Part shown: positions 41,397 to 50,627 of the stretch, one piece after another
Layout of the letters: each line of letters opens with the position of its first letter
Position numbering within the stretch: the stretch's first letter is position 1
Origin: Streptomyces roseochromogenus subsp. oscitans DS 12.976
Lineage (GTDB): Bacteria > Actinomycetota > Actinomycetes > Streptomycetales > Streptomycetaceae
Length of the DNA stretch: 64,000 nt
Reading direction: 5' to 3'
Assembly (NCBI RefSeq): GCF_000497445.1
Contig: NZ_CM002285.1
Span: 5,456,247 to 5,520,246, forward strand
Program-made: the position numbers and the translations under genes
Notes under the pieces: model-generated
What the model was told of the DNA's origin: nothing
What the model saw: the letters and a program-made list of their open reading frames with translations, nothing else
Database searches by the model: none

Positions 41397-42938
41397 CTGA
41401 CTCGAAAATGGCCGCACGAGGGCAGGGCTGATTGCCCCGGCAGTGCGGCTGGGGTACGGGAAATCAAGCGGGTGCGAGGCCGGAGGTGTCGACCCCGAGG
41501 GCGCTCAGCTCGGCGATGAGCCGTTGCTGCCGTCGCTTGACCTGGTGCGGATGCTGTTGCCAGTGGCTGGGTCCGAGGTCCTGGTAGTCGGTGTCGTTGG
41601 TGAGCATGTGCCAGGTGGCGATGACGATCTTGTGCATGACCGCGACGAGTGCGCGTTTCTTGCCCATGCGTCTGATCAGCCGTCGGTAGTGAGCGTTGAG
41701 GTAGGTGCCCTTGGTGCGTGCCGCGGCGGCTGCCGCATCGCCGAGGGCGCCCTTCAGCCAGATGTTGCCGTGCGTGGTGGCGCCTGAGTAACTTCGGCCC
41801 GCGGACTGGTTGTTTCCAGGAGCCACGCCACTCCAGCTTGCCAGAGCGGCCGCGGTGGAGAAGCGTGTCATGTCGGCGCCCGTCTCGGCGATCATTACCT
41901 GTGCGAGGCGGGTTGAGACGCCGGGGATGGTGACCAGGAGGTCGTGCTGCCGGCGCAAGGGCGCGGTCTCGGCATCGATGCGTTGATCGAACGCGGCGAT
42001 CTGCGCGTCGACGGAATCGATGTGAGCCAGGGCCTGGGACGTCAAGAAGGCGTGGTGGTCTTCGAAGCGGCCGGTCAGGGCCTCGCGGAGGTCGGTGATC
42101 TTGGAGCGGGCCTTCCCGACGGCCAGATCGGCCAGCACCACCGGGTCACGCTCACCGGCGATGAGTGCTTCGATCATGGCGCGGGAAGACATACTCAGCG
42201 TCTTGGTCAGCACGAGCGAGGTCTTGATGCCCGCGTCTTCGAGCACCTTCTCCAGCCGGTTCAGAGCGCGGGAACGCTCTCGGACTAGGCTGGTGCGTTG
42301 CCGGGTGAGGTCACGGAGTCGACGAATGCGCGGTGGTGGCACGAAGGACGGGGAGACCAGCCCGTGCTGAGCCACCTGGGCGATCCAACGGGCGTCGGAG
42401 ACGTCGGTCTTACGGCCTGGCACCCGCTTGATGTCGCGGGCGTTGACCAGCCAGACCTCGAACCGTTCCTCGAGCAGGTAGAACACTGGTTTCCAGTAGT
42501 CCGCTGTTGCCTCCATCACCACCAGCTGAACGTCCTGCTCGGCCAGCCAGTCCGACAACAACAGCAACGACCTGGTCATCGTGGAGAAGGTGCGGACCTC
42601 ATCCCGGTAGCGTCGTGAACCCTGGGAGATCGGCCCCCGGACGCAGGCCTTCACATCACCCTTGGAAACGTCGAGTCCAGCGACTCTCTCGACCAGCACA
42701 TCCATAAAGCCACCCCCTCGGAGGCCGTCATCGCCAAACGACCCCGGCCTGGTGAGGGCACAGCCAACTTAGGAATCTGACTCACGTGCTCAGAGGCAAC
42801 AGTCCAGGGCGCCTGCCCCAGCCCTCGCGCCAAGCTTCCACACGGACTCAACCGCACCAAGATCCTTCGACGTCACCCAAGCCGAGGCCGCCGTCAGAAT
42901 TTTCCCCAGTCAAGGACGCCGCAAAGCGGCCCGGACAG
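41397..42938. mobile_element. IS110-family insertion sequence, about 1.54 kb
   Basis: The limits follow from rejoining the interrupted transposase gene: host sequence stops after GAT (41394-41396) and resumes with CTT (42939-42941), with CT present at both junctions, so the ends are exact to about two bases. No obvious terminal inverted repeats, as usual for IS110. Confidence 0.8.
41464..42705 (-). CDS. IS110-family transposase
   Basis: 413 aa. The N-terminal DEDD-type domain begins VAGLDVSKGDVKACVRG, with further acidic residues in VVMEATADYWK and GRKTDVSDARWIAQ. The C-terminal Transposase_20 domain has LLVTIPGVSTRLAQVMIAE and ASWSGVAPGNNQSAGRSYSG with the catalytic Ser. It looks intact and potentially active. 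Confidence 0.95.
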   Translation of the reverse strand: MDVLVERVAGLDVSKGDVKACVRGPISQGSRRYRDEVRTFSTMTRSLLLLSDWLAEQDVQLVVMEATADYWKPVFYLLEERFEVWLVNARDIKRVPGRKTDVSDARWIAQVAQHGLVSPSFVPPPRIRRLRDLTRQRTSLVRERSRALNRLEKVLEDAGIKTSLVLTKTLSMSSRAMIEALIAGERDPVVLADLAVGKARSKITDLREALTGRFEDHHAFLTSQALAHIDSVDAQIAAFDQRIDAETAPLRRQHDLLVTIPGVSTRLAQVMIAETGADMTRFSTAAALASWSGVAPGNNQSAGRSYSGATTHGNIWLKGALGDAAAAAARTKGTYLNAHYRRLIRRMGKKRALVAVMHKIVIATWHMLTNDTDYQDLGPSHWQQHPHQVKRRQQRLIAELSALGVDTSGLAPA

Positions 42939-43616
42939 CTTCCAGTTCTTCAGGCGGGACAGTGCGTGTTCCACTCTGGCTCTGGCCCGGCGATGGGCGG
43001 TGTTCTCCACCTCCTTTCGCGGGCTGAGACGTGTCTGACCACGCCGTTTGCGGTGAGGGATGAGCAGGGCGGTGCCCTGGTAGCCGCCGTCGGCGATGAC
43101 CGGGACTCCGAGGCAGGCCCGGTCGACGCCGGACTCGGTGAACGCCCGGCAATCGTTGCGGCTGCCGGGCAAGGGGATCCCGATCGCCACGACCAGGCGG
43201 CTGTTGGCGTCGATGACGACCTGCAGGTTGGTCGAGTACCGGTAGTTCTTGCTGGACGCAGCGATGCTGCGGTCCCGGGTAGCTACCAGGGTGCCATCGA
43301 CGATGTAGACGGTGTCCTTGCGTGGTCGGCGGGCCGGGGAGATGGCCAGCAGGGGTGCGAGGGGATCGAGGATGCGGTCGGCTGCGGACTTCGAGACTCC
43401 GAACAGCGGTGCCACCTGGCGCAATGTGAGGTTCGTGCGCCAGTACGTCGCTACCAACAGGACTCTGTCCGCAAGTGGCAGTCGCCAGGGACGGCCGCGC
43501 TGAACGTCGCCACCGCGACGACGCACCAGGGCTACCAGCGTGGCAAACTGCACCTCGGTCAGCCCGGAGAACGGCTCAATCCACTTCGGATCATCCGCTG
43601 AAATCACCGCACCCAT
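42939..43616 (-). pseudogene. IS5-type transposase, 5' part interrupted by IS110
   Basis: From ATG 43616, about 225 codons of a DDE transposase: a helix-turn-helix (LRQVAPLFGVSKSAADRILD), first Asp in YIVDGTLVATRD, second Asp in VIADGGYQG, catalytic Glu near RARARVEHALSRLKNWK. The reading frame then runs 15 codons into IS110 (stop at 42894). The missing 29 residues lie at 41307-41396. A longer start at 43643 is possible. Terminal repeats of this outer element could not be fixed. Confidence 0.85.
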
Positions 43617-43666
43617 GCCCAACCATCGCACCAACAGCCACACGGGTTACGAGACAACCTCTGGTG

Positions 43667-44233
43667 TCAGTCCTTCTTCGCGCCGTAATTGCCGCGTGCC
43701 GCTATCGACGACCCCGGGCCGTCGTACCGGCCTTCACGGAGAGCCTCAACGACCATCTCCTGCAACTGCCACGTGCCCTTACGGCTGTGCTTCAGGGTCT
43801 CCGACGCCGCGTCGAGCACCGTCGAGAGCATCCACAAAGGAGACCCCGACAGGCAGTAGTCCTCGGCGGGCAGCATCTCGCCGCCCCGTCGACGAGCCGA
43901 TGCTGCAACCTGCTGAGTCACCCCGAAGAGCGCACCGTACTCCTGAAGACCCACGAGAGGCGGCAGCTCGCCCTTCGACTTCGGACGGGACGTAGCGCCC
44001 TGTTCCTTCTCCAGTTCGGTGAGCAAGGTCTCGTCCAACTGCCGGCCGCGACTGCCGGGGGGCAGCGCGAAGTCCACCGCCAGGCCACCGGGCCAGAACG
44101 GCTTGCCGGAAACGATCGCGGCGTCCTCGTAGGAGACCAGGCCCCGAGGCACCCACAAGTCGCTGACGGCCGTCTGCGCCACGTTGTAGATCCTCGCGAA
44201 CTCCTTGCGGCCCACGATCAGTGGCTTCGCCAC
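43667..44233 (-). CDS. Hypothetical protein with helix-turn-helix-like segments
   Basis: 188 aa from GTG 44233 (AAGGGAAGG upstream). Two similar segments, GRKEFARIYNVAQTAVSDLW and GLQEYGALFGVTQQVAASAR, each look like a helix-turn-helix and each is followed by a short acidic or Gly-rich stretch, suggesting an internal duplication. It may bind DNA. It lies just outside the interrupted IS5-type gene. Confidence 0.65.
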   Translation of the reverse strand: MAKPLIVGRKEFARIYNVAQTAVSDLWVPRGLVSYEDAAIVSGKPFWPGGLAVDFALPPGSRGRQLDETLLTELEKEQGATSRPKSKGELPPLVGLQEYGALFGVTQQVAASARRRGGEMLPAEDYCLSGSPLWMLSTVLDAASETLKHSRKGTWQLQEMVVEALREGRYDGPGSSIAARGNYGAKKD

Positions 44234-44475
44234 GACGGCCTTCCCTTCTGCTGTGCCGACTGAGCGATAGCAGAATACTTCCAGTAAGCGCAAGATCCCC
44301 ACCCGCTGAGCAGCCCGGCAGCCACGAGCGCCATGAAGACGATCGTGGCCTTGCCGGCTGACCAGACCGCCAGCGGCTCATTGAACCGGGCGCTGTCACG
44401 TGCAGTGCGGGCTGGGCCGAACGTCTCCCAGCTCCGCCCACGCCCACGGCGAACCCCCCGCTGCCTGTTGAGCAC
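44218..44475 (-). CDS. Possible small membrane protein
   Basis: Up to 85 aa from GTG 44475, with one hydrophobic segment (ATIVFMALVAAGLLSGWGSC). It overlaps the next start by 16 bases; there is no clear ribosome site. It may start later, at an internal ATG just before the membrane segment. Confidence 0.35.
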   Translation of the reverse strand: MLNRQRGVRRGRGRSWETFGPARTARDSARFNEPLAVWSAGKATIVFMALVAAGLLSGWGSCAYWKYSAIAQSAQQKGRPSWRSH

Positions 44476-44624
44476 AGGACATAGCCGCCGCTTCCTTCCG
44501 AAGCCCCGCAGCAGGGTTTCTCCTTATGCGCGCATGTGCTCCTCTGCGCCGGATCCTGGCGGTGGGTCGGCGACTTCGGTGGGACAGTATCTGCTCAGTC
44601 TGTTCCGCTCTGTGAGGGGTCGTC

Positions 44625-45296
44625 ATGGGTTCGTTGCGTCGCGCCACGCCGCTGGTGGTGCTGTCCTGTCTGGTGCTGGCAGGGTGTTTGCCCTCCGGGT
44701 CCCATTCCGGTGGGGACGCTGCCGGGAAGAACGGCGCATCGGCTGCCGGGCCCTCGGGTACGGCGGGTTCGTCGGGGAAGCTTCCCGTGGGCGCTGGCCC
44801 GCAGAAGACCTACACGGTGCAACAGCAGCCCCCGGCGGGCAGCTGCCACTACCGGTTCACCAAAGATGGGGAGCCGCTGCCGGATCCGAAGTGCACGCCG
44901 GGCGCGACCTCGCCGGCGGTCACACAGGCGAACCTGGCGCAGACGATCTGCCGGAAGGGCGGCTACACCAAGGGGATCCGACCGCCGGCTTCGATCACGG
45001 GCCAGGAGAAGAAGCTGAACGCGGCGTCCTACGGCTACAAGGGGAGCCCCGCGGATGCTGAATATGATCACGATATTTCGCTTCAGCTGGGCGGCGACCC
45101 GAACGACTCCCGCAATCTCTGGGTTCAGCCGCCGGACCCGGGCCACAAGCCGGGCGGCGGGATCAACAACAAGAAGGACCCGGTGGAGACGAAGCTGCAC
45201 ACCGCAGTCTGCTCCGGCAAGGTCACGCTCACGGCGGCGCAGAACGCGATCGCCACGGACTGGACGACGGCGCTGCAGTCGCTGGGCCTTGGGTGA
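44625..45296 (+). CDS. Lipoprotein with HNH-like nuclease domain
   Basis: 223 aa. Type II signal peptide with lipobox LVLAGC (Cys21), then a Gly/Ser-rich linker. The C-terminal domain has EYDHDISLQLGGDPNDSRNL and WVQPP, the DH...LGG...NLW pattern of HNH-like endonuclease domains, and two conserved-looking Cys pairs. A surface-anchored nuclease would act on DNA outside the cell. Convergent with the secreted HNH protein that follows. Confidence 0.75.
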   Translation: MGSLRRATPLVVLSCLVLAGCLPSGSHSGGDAAGKNGASAAGPSGTAGSSGKLPVGAGPQKTYTVQQQPPAGSCHYRFTKDGEPLPDPKCTPGATSPAVTQANLAQTICRKGGYTKGIRPPASITGQEKKLNAASYGYKGSPADAEYDHDISLQLGGDPNDSRNLWVQPPDPGHKPGGGINNKKDPVETKLHTAVCSGKVTLTAAQNAIATDWTTALQSLGLG

Positions 45297-45383
45297 CGGG
45301 TAGCCGCACCCGGACGCGCCTGAACCCGTCCTCGGTGGTAGAGGCCGGGTTCAGGATGTCGGCTGGCTTGCCGACGAGCGTTC

Positions 45384-46076
45384 TCAGTCGCAGGTGTTAA
45401 GCATCGTTCCGAGCATCTTCTTCTCCGGTGCCGTGATGCTCAGCCCATACACGTACTTGATGTCGGTCCAGGCACGCCCGTAGGTGCACCAGTAATCCTT
45501 GTTCGGCGGTGCCCACTGGTCCGGGGACTGGTCGCCTTTGGATCGGTTGGAGCTGGCGGAGACGGCGATCAGCTGCGAGTGCGTCAGATCGTTGGCAAAA
45601 GCCTTGCGTTTGTCCGTAGTCCAGAGATCCGCGCCGGACTTCCAGGCGTTGGAGATCGGGACGAGGTGGTCAACGTCGACCTTGGAGGCGGCGTCGAGCG
45701 TCTTGCTGTCGTAGGGGCTGTACCAGGTGCCGGCGACAGCCCGGCACAGCGAGTCCTGCGTCACGCCCTTTCCATCGCGCGCCAAGACGACTTCGCGGGT
45801 GTCACACTGCCCGTAAACCTTGGCCCAGTGTGGGAACTTCGCCCGCGAGTAACCGGGCGTCTGGTGCGGTTCTTCGACCTTGAGTTCGCCAAGCTCCTTG
45901 AGGGCGACATCGGCGCCCGGCGGCTCAGGCAGGTCGCGCCGCAGGGCCAGCGCACTGTAATAGGGCAAGGGGGCTGCGGAGGCAGGAGTGGTGACGGCCG
46001 GGAGGAGTCCGGCCAGGCACACCAGTACGAGGGTGGCGGCGCGGCGCCACGCAGTGGAGATGATCACGCGTATCAA
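45384..46076 (-). CDS. Secreted HNH endonuclease (DUF1524 type)
   Basis: 230 aa. Sec-type signal peptide ending near TPASAAP. The HNH core is KVDVDHLVPISNAWKSGADL, followed by DLTHSQLIAVSASSNRSKGD, with the metal-binding His and Asn in place. This family of exported actinobacterial nucleases is common; the partner or target is unknown. Single-gene unit. Confidence 0.9.
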   Translation of the reverse strand: MIRVIISTAWRRAATLVLVCLAGLLPAVTTPASAAPLPYYSALALRRDLPEPPGADVALKELGELKVEEPHQTPGYSRAKFPHWAKVYGQCDTREVVLARDGKGVTQDSLCRAVAGTWYSPYDSKTLDAASKVDVDHLVPISNAWKSGADLWTTDKRKAFANDLTHSQLIAVSASSNRSKGDQSPDQWAPPNKDYWCTYGRAWTDIKYVYGLSITAPEKKMLGTMLNTCD

Positions 46077-46183
46077 GTACCAGCAGCGGCAACTGCAGTG
46101 CGGGCAACGTGCTCCGAACGCGGCGTGCCGTTCAGCACCACGGATGTTGAAGCAGTGGACACTCGTAGGCCATGAGAGGCGAC

Positions 46184-46462
46184 ATGAGCGAGCGGGCTCG
46201 GGAGCGGCTGGTCGACGACGTGGAGGCTGGTCCTGGCGGTGCCATGACCGATGATGTCGGCGTCATCACGGGTCAACTGACCGTTGCCACGACCCCGCTC
46301 GGCGATGGACAAGCCCAGATCGAGATCCAGTACGCGCAAGCGGACGAGTGGTACACCCTTACCGGCAGTCCCGCTCCCGTCCCGCCCAGTGGGTTGAAGG
46401 CTCTCCATCGGGACGTGCTGGAGCGTGTTCGTCGCGGTGATGGCGCCGAGGCCCCACGCTGA
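46184..46462 (+). CDS. Small conserved hypothetical protein
   Basis: 92 aa from ATG 46184 (GAGAGG just upstream; ATG 46172 is an alternative). Acidic, with DDVGVITGQLTVATTPLGDG and QIEIQYAQADEWYTLTGSPA, a pattern I recall in several Streptomyces genomes without function. The next 245 bases show no gene. Confidence 0.6.
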   Translation: MSERARERLVDDVEAGPGGAMTDDVGVITGQLTVATTPLGDGQAQIEIQYAQADEWYTLTGSPAPVPPSGLKALHRDVLERVRRGDGAEAPR

Positions 46463-46707
46463 CCGGGCGTGCGCTGCGCGGGATGCCCGCAGGCCCGGAA
46501 GAGCGTGGTCTGCGGCCGGGCGGCCCTCGCGGAGCGCGAGCGACATCGCGACCGGGACAGCGAGGTTCATGGCGATGTCGCCACACCAGCCGAACGCGCC
46601 CCTCGCGTGACAGGTGCCCCAGACAGGCGGCTGGCCACCGGCTTCCAGGCAACTGCGGCGCCTGCTCATTGGCATACTGGTGAGGCGTTCAGCCATGGGA
46701 GGGTGAA

Positions 46708-47151
46708 GTGGGGCTACAAGGCTCGTTTTCGTCGGTTGTACGAGTGGAACGTCACCTGTTCGCCTTGGCTGACACCGACCCAGAGAGAGAAGAGACGTTC
46801 TCGCAGATCCCGGACAACTCGGCGTTTCTGGCCCACGAAGGCTCCGTGGTGGTTGCGTCCGATCTGGAAGACCAGAGGGCCAAGGTGAGGGTGGAGCTAT
46901 GGGACTCGCCGCCCGATGCACCAGCCGAAGAAGAATTCAAAAGTTTGGGAGAGCCGAGCGCCGTCTTCTTTGAGTCCGAGCGAATTCAGCTGATCAGCCT
47001 AATGCAAGAACCACAGTCAGACGAGTATGCACTTACCAGTGCTGGCCCCTACCGCGTACGCGTGTGGATGGGATCTCAGCAAGAGAACCCTGCTGAAGAG
47101 CTAGACGCGTACCGACTCTTCGAGAGCTTCGTCATCCAGCTGTGGAGATAA
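46708..47151 (+). CDS. Hypothetical acidic protein
   Basis: 147 aa from GTG 46708 (GGGAGGG upstream). Strongly acidic, beta-rich-looking (FLAHEGSVVVASDLEDQRAK, GPYRVRVWMGSQQENPAEEL). GC content is lower than that of its neighbours. Convergent with the NucA/NucB-like gene. It might be an immunity-type protein, but there is no family match to support this. Confidence 0.6.
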   Translation: MGLQGSFSSVVRVERHLFALADTDPEREETFSQIPDNSAFLAHEGSVVVASDLEDQRAKVRVELWDSPPDAPAEEEFKSLGEPSAVFFESERIQLISLMQEPQSDEYALTSAGPYRVRVWMGSQQENPAEELDAYRLFESFVIQLWR

Positions 47152-47199
47152 CGCGGTCGGCGGGGCAGCCGCGAGTCGGCCGCCCCGCCGCAGCGGTGA

Positions 47200-48459
47200 C
47201 TAGCTCACGTGAACGTAGAAGGCATCACCGTCCAGGATGCGGTCGTCGTTGTACCAGGCGGAGAGCTGGGACCCCGCTTTCTGGTTGTCCTTGCTCGTCA
47301 GAGCTCGCGCGGAGAAGTTGCCGTTGGCGTTGTAGGCCCCTTCCTTTGTAGTGCTGAAGGGGTACTCGTCACAGTCCTTGCCGTCACTGGAGTAGTTCGG
47401 CCACTCCGCCTGGCAGGCCGCCCGCGCAGTGTCGCGGTTCCGATCCCGCAGCTTCGTGTCGTAGAAGATCCGGTGCAGAGGCATGGAAGAGAGGCCCCCC
47501 GGGATCTTCTTGCCAGCCTTCTTCGGGACGGTGATCTCCGGACGGTTCTGTGCGTCCCAGATGTGCTGCGCTGTCTCCTTGACATCGGCATTGCCGCGGT
47601 CGTAGTTCATAGTCGCGCGGATGTCCGTGAAGATGCTGCCCTTCTTGTACTTCAGGTAGGGCGCACTGTCGAACCGGACTGTGATCTCGGGTTCGGGGAG
47701 CTGGACGTTGTGGCTTCCGTCCGAGATGAAGAAGGTGGCCGGAACGAAGTTGAAAGTGTGGACTTTGTCCTTGCCGGTGCCGGAGGCTTCGTCTTCGTCG
47801 AAGATCAAAATTTCCATGTTGTCACGCTTCCAGCTTGTGAGGCTGGGGTCTTCCTTCGCTGAGCCGACCTCACCTCGGAAGCCGCCCGAGACCTGCGTGA
47901 CACCGTTATGCTTTTCCCCTTTATGCAGGATGGGGCCGTTCCCGTTGGCCTCGTTCCACCTGTTGATCAAAAAAGTTGTCTTGTCTTTGATGGTGCCGGT
48001 GCTCTGGATGTTGTCGAAGTACTGGTCAAAGGCGACAGTTCGCTCGCCCTGAAAGGCGTACCCGACGATCGTCTCCACGTAGGTGAGCGTCCCGACCGGC
48101 TCACCAGTGTCGACATCTGTACCGACGACCTGGACGGTGCCCCGGCGGCACAAGGCGAAGTGGTTTTTGACCCAGTTCGGTTGGCCGTTCGTGTTGCCGT
48201 GTTTGATGCACTCGCCGTAGGTGACGTCGTCATAGTTAAAGTTTGTGCCCGGAGGCCTCCCCCCGCCGCCGGCTCGGACGCCCGAAGCCCCATCCGAGGC
48301 GCCGGGCGGGAGAGAGCCTGACTCGTCCAACGGCGTATAGGTCGCCGTATAGGTGATGTGGTCCGACTTCGGATCGCTGACGCTGAACGCCGTCGCAGGC
48401 GACAGCAGCACAGCAACGGCGCTCATGACGACAGGCAAAACCCATCTGGCAGGTCTCAC
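47200..48459 (-). CDS. Secreted protein with C-terminal NucA/NucB-type DNase domain
   Basis: 419 aa from GTG 48459 (AGGGGG five bases upstream). Signal peptide to about residue 27. A roughly 270-residue N-terminal region with beta-rich character and a Gly/Pro linker near residue 55 precedes the NucA/NucB domain, recognised by DGKDCDEYPFSTTKEGAYN with an upstream Asn/Arg-rich region and the final DDRILDGDAFYVHVS. Such domains are extracellular or toxin DNases. Lower GC than its surroundings suggests recent acquisition. Confidence 0.8.
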   Translation of the reverse strand: MRPARWVLPVVMSAVAVLLSPATAFSVSDPKSDHITYTATYTPLDESGSLPPGASDGASGVRAGGGGRPPGTNFNYDDVTYGECIKHGNTNGQPNWVKNHFALCRRGTVQVVGTDVDTGEPVGTLTYVETIVGYAFQGERTVAFDQYFDNIQSTGTIKDKTTFLINRWNEANGNGPILHKGEKHNGVTQVSGGFRGEVGSAKEDPSLTSWKRDNMEILIFDEDEASGTGKDKVHTFNFVPATFFISDGSHNVQLPEPEITVRFDSAPYLKYKKGSIFTDIRATMNYDRGNADVKETAQHIWDAQNRPEITVPKKAGKKIPGGLSSMPLHRIFYDTKLRDRNRDTARAACQAEWPNYSSDGKDCDEYPFSTTKEGAYNANGNFSARALTSKDNQKAGSQLSAWYNDDRILDGDAFYVHVS

Positions 48460-48732
48460 AGATACCCCCTGGAGATGTGGTCTCGACCAACATAGACGGC
48501 TCGTGATCTTGGCAGGGTCGATGCCTTCAAGAGTGATCAACCCCACACAGGAGTTCTCTTTGGAACGTCTTCTCGCTGGGCGCTTTACTGGCCATCAGGC
48601 GGCAAAATGTCAACCTCCAGCCGCAAAGGTAGACCGGTTCACAGCGAATCGCTGGCTAATTCCCGCCGTGAACCAGAGGCTTAGATGCGGACATCGGCCA
48701 GTACGTGCCGCTGAATCCGGAGGAGGAACACC

Positions 48733-49113
48733 GTGAGAGGCAAACCGTTCGTCCGGCGAGAGGGGAACGGGTTCGCCGTGCGGTTCGTCGGGGCACAGCG
48801 TGACCTCGTCGGCGAGGCACTGCTCTCGCTCGCCTACAGGCGGGAGGGCGAATCTGCACTCCAGGTGTGGGCCGGGTGTGGTAGACAGCAACTGGAAGAA
48901 CTCCACGGCAGGATCCAGAGTGCCGGTGATCGTGAGTATGTGGTTCTCTCAGCCGGGGAACTGCATACTCTGCACGCCGTGCTGACGTCCGTGTACTGCA
49001 TGTTCGCTTCGGAGGAGGGCTTCCACGAGCAGCTCGGGTTTTACCGCGAGAACCTTTTCGCCCTGGTGGGCGGCCTGATGGTGACAGTAGGCCAGGCTGC
49101 CACAACCGAGTAA
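48733..49113 (+). CDS. Hypothetical protein, possible immunity-type
   Basis: 126 aa from GTG 48733 with GGAGGAACACC upstream. Soluble alpha/beta pattern (VVLSAGELHTLHAVLTSVYC, FHEQLGFYRENLFALVGGLM). It is divergent from the secreted NucA/NucB protein with a 273-base gap, and is followed by a strong terminator. A role linked to the DNase is only a guess from position. Confidence 0.6.
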   Translation: MRGKPFVRREGNGFAVRFVGAQRDLVGEALLSLAYRREGESALQVWAGCGRQQLEELHGRIQSAGDREYVVLSAGELHTLHAVLTSVYCMFASEEGFHEQLGFYRENLFALVGGLMVTVGQAATTE

Positions 49114-49133
49114 TCGGATCCATCGGTCCGTCA

Positions 49134-49166
49134 GGCCCCGCCGAAGCTTTCGGCTTCGGCGGGGCC
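49134..49166. terminator. Strong 14-bp hairpin terminator
   Basis: GGCCCCGCCGAAGC (49134-49147) pairs perfectly with GCTTCGGCGGGGCC (49153-49166) around TTTCG, 21 bases after the stop at 49113. Confidence 0.85.
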
Positions 49167-49267
49167 CTGGCGCCGCACAGGACTATTGGATGAGCAGGGC
49201 GAAGGACTTCGGATGACGAGCGGTCTGCAAGCAGCCGAACAGGTGATCAACCTCGTGCGGGAGACCC

Positions 49268-49668
49268 AGGGTAGCCGAGCAGGCCGTACGGCATCTCTTC
49301 CTTGCCCGAGTCCCGAGCCATGTCTTTCAGGCTGGGCACGCGTTCCAGGCGCGGTACGGTCACCAGGTTCTGGAACAGGGTGTTGAGCTCGCTGACCTCG
49401 GGGATGGCCGATTCCAGGTAGAAGGTCGCCCGGGCCGGGTTGATGCCGGCCGCTAGGGAGTCCAGGACCATGTCCAGGGCGTTGGTGGAGACCTTGGCGA
49501 TGTCCTCCCGGGTGTTCTTGGTGGTGAGCATGTGCAGGTCGGCGATGATCAGGAACGTGTCTCGTACTTGTGCTGGAGCTGCGCCCGGTTGGCGATGCTG
49601 CCCACCTAGTGGCCGAGGTGCAGCCTTCCGGTGGGTCGGTCTCCAGTGAGCATGCGATGGTCGGTCAT
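49268..49668 (-). pseudogene. trpS: trpS (tryptophanyl-tRNA synthetase) pseudogene, 5' third only
   Basis: From ATG 49668 the frame reads MTDHRMLTGDRPTGRLHLGH, the start of a TrpS, then a TAG (49607-49609) where Tyr or Trp is expected. After HKYE a small insertion near 49556-49564 shifts the frame, and the homology resumes (TFLIIADLHMLTTKNTREDI ... LERVPSLKDMARDSGKEEMP) to GLLGYP at 49268, where it ends abruptly. About 200 C-terminal residues are missing. Streptomyces often carries a second, drug-tolerant TrpS; this may be the remains of one. Confidence 0.85.
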
Positions 49669-49763
49669 GGAACTGAGGGCCCTTCAAAGGTCTTGTGGAA
49701 CAACGACAGCCGGTGCGATGAGGTGCCATTCTCGCCGGTCGTATCCTGCCGAAGCGCCCCGAT

Positions 49764-50627
49764 TAAGACGCCGTTTCATTTGGTGAGTCGGCGGTGGCAG
49801 ATGAGGGCTGCTGATATACCGACGAAGGCGAGGAAGTGTTCCGACTTTCGCTCGTAGCGGCGGTGCAGGCGTCGGCAGCCGGCCAGCCAGGACACGGTCC
49901 TCTCGACCACCCAGCGGTGACGGCCGAGCCGCGTGGACGACTCGATGCCCTTGCGGGCGATACGGTGCCGGATGCCTCGTTCACGGAGCCATTTCCGCAG
50001 GTGGTCGTAGTCATAGCCCTTGTCTGCGTGGAGCTTGGAGGGGCGTCGGCGGCGGGGCCCGCGGCGGGAACGGATGGGCGGGATCCCACGCACGAGCGGC
50101 TTCAGACCGAGACTGTCGTGCATGTTGGCGCCGGAGATCCCCAGTGACAGGGGCAGTCCGCTCCGGTCCGTGATGAGGTGAATCTTCGATCCCAACTTGC
50201 CACGGTCGGTCGGATTCGGTCCGGTCAGTGGCCCCCTTTTGCGGCCCGGACACTGACCGAGTCGATCGCGCACCGTGACCAGTCCAACTCGCCACGGCTG
50301 CCGAGTTCGTCCAGGATGACGCGGTGGAGCCTGGCCCAGACCCTGTCCCGGCTCCACTGGGCAAATCGCCGGTAGACCGTGGGCCAGGCCGGTCCGAACA
50401 CCGGCGGCAACTGCCGCCAGGTACAGCCCGAGGTGGCCACGAAGATGATCGCGGCAAGCGTTTCGCGATCACCCGCCCGACGTCGGCCCCCGCCCTGCGG
50501 ACGCCTCACCTCCGTCGGCGGCACCACCCGCCGGAACAACACCCATAACTCGTCCGGCACCAGCCGCTCAACCAGATCCGTAATGCACGATTCAACGAAC
50601 GATCACACCAAAAGAAACGGTGTCTGA
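49764..50627. mobile_element. IS5-family insertion sequence
   Basis: Terminal inverted repeats AGACGCCGTTTCATTTGGTG (49766-49785) and, on the other strand, AGACACCGTTTCTTTTGGTG (50606-50625) match at 18 of 20 bases. The element carries one two-frame transposase gene. No clear target duplication; its right end touches an IS1182 element. Confidence 0.85.
49776..50560 (-). CDS. IS5-family transposase made by -1 frameshifting
   Basis: Two overlapping frames. The first (50560-50225) has PDELWVLFRRVVPP and TWRQLPPVFGPAWPTVYRRF and ends AIDSVSVRAAKGGH. The second continues LTGPNPTDRGKLGSKIHLIT, LHADKGYDYDHLRKWLRERG and the catalytic-Glu region VVERTVSWLAGCRRLHRRYE. The overlap contains the slippery heptamer A-AAA-GGG, the usual -1 site of this IS group, so the fused DDE transposase is probably functional. 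The true start may lie slightly upstream of GTG 50560. Confidence 0.85.

Noticed and set aside
41230..43680. Terminal inverted repeats of the interrupted IS5-type element
   Set aside because: Sequences around 41285-41306 and 43640-43665 pair only at about half of positions, so ends could not be set.
22665..44475. Prophage call for the leftward module
   Set aside because: No terminase, portal, capsid or tail gene is recognisable; the content also fits a plasmid-derived element.
49186..49386. 66-codon plus-strand frame over the trpS fragment end
   Set aside because: Its second half is antisense to the trpS pseudogene; the first half could be a cut gene but has no match.
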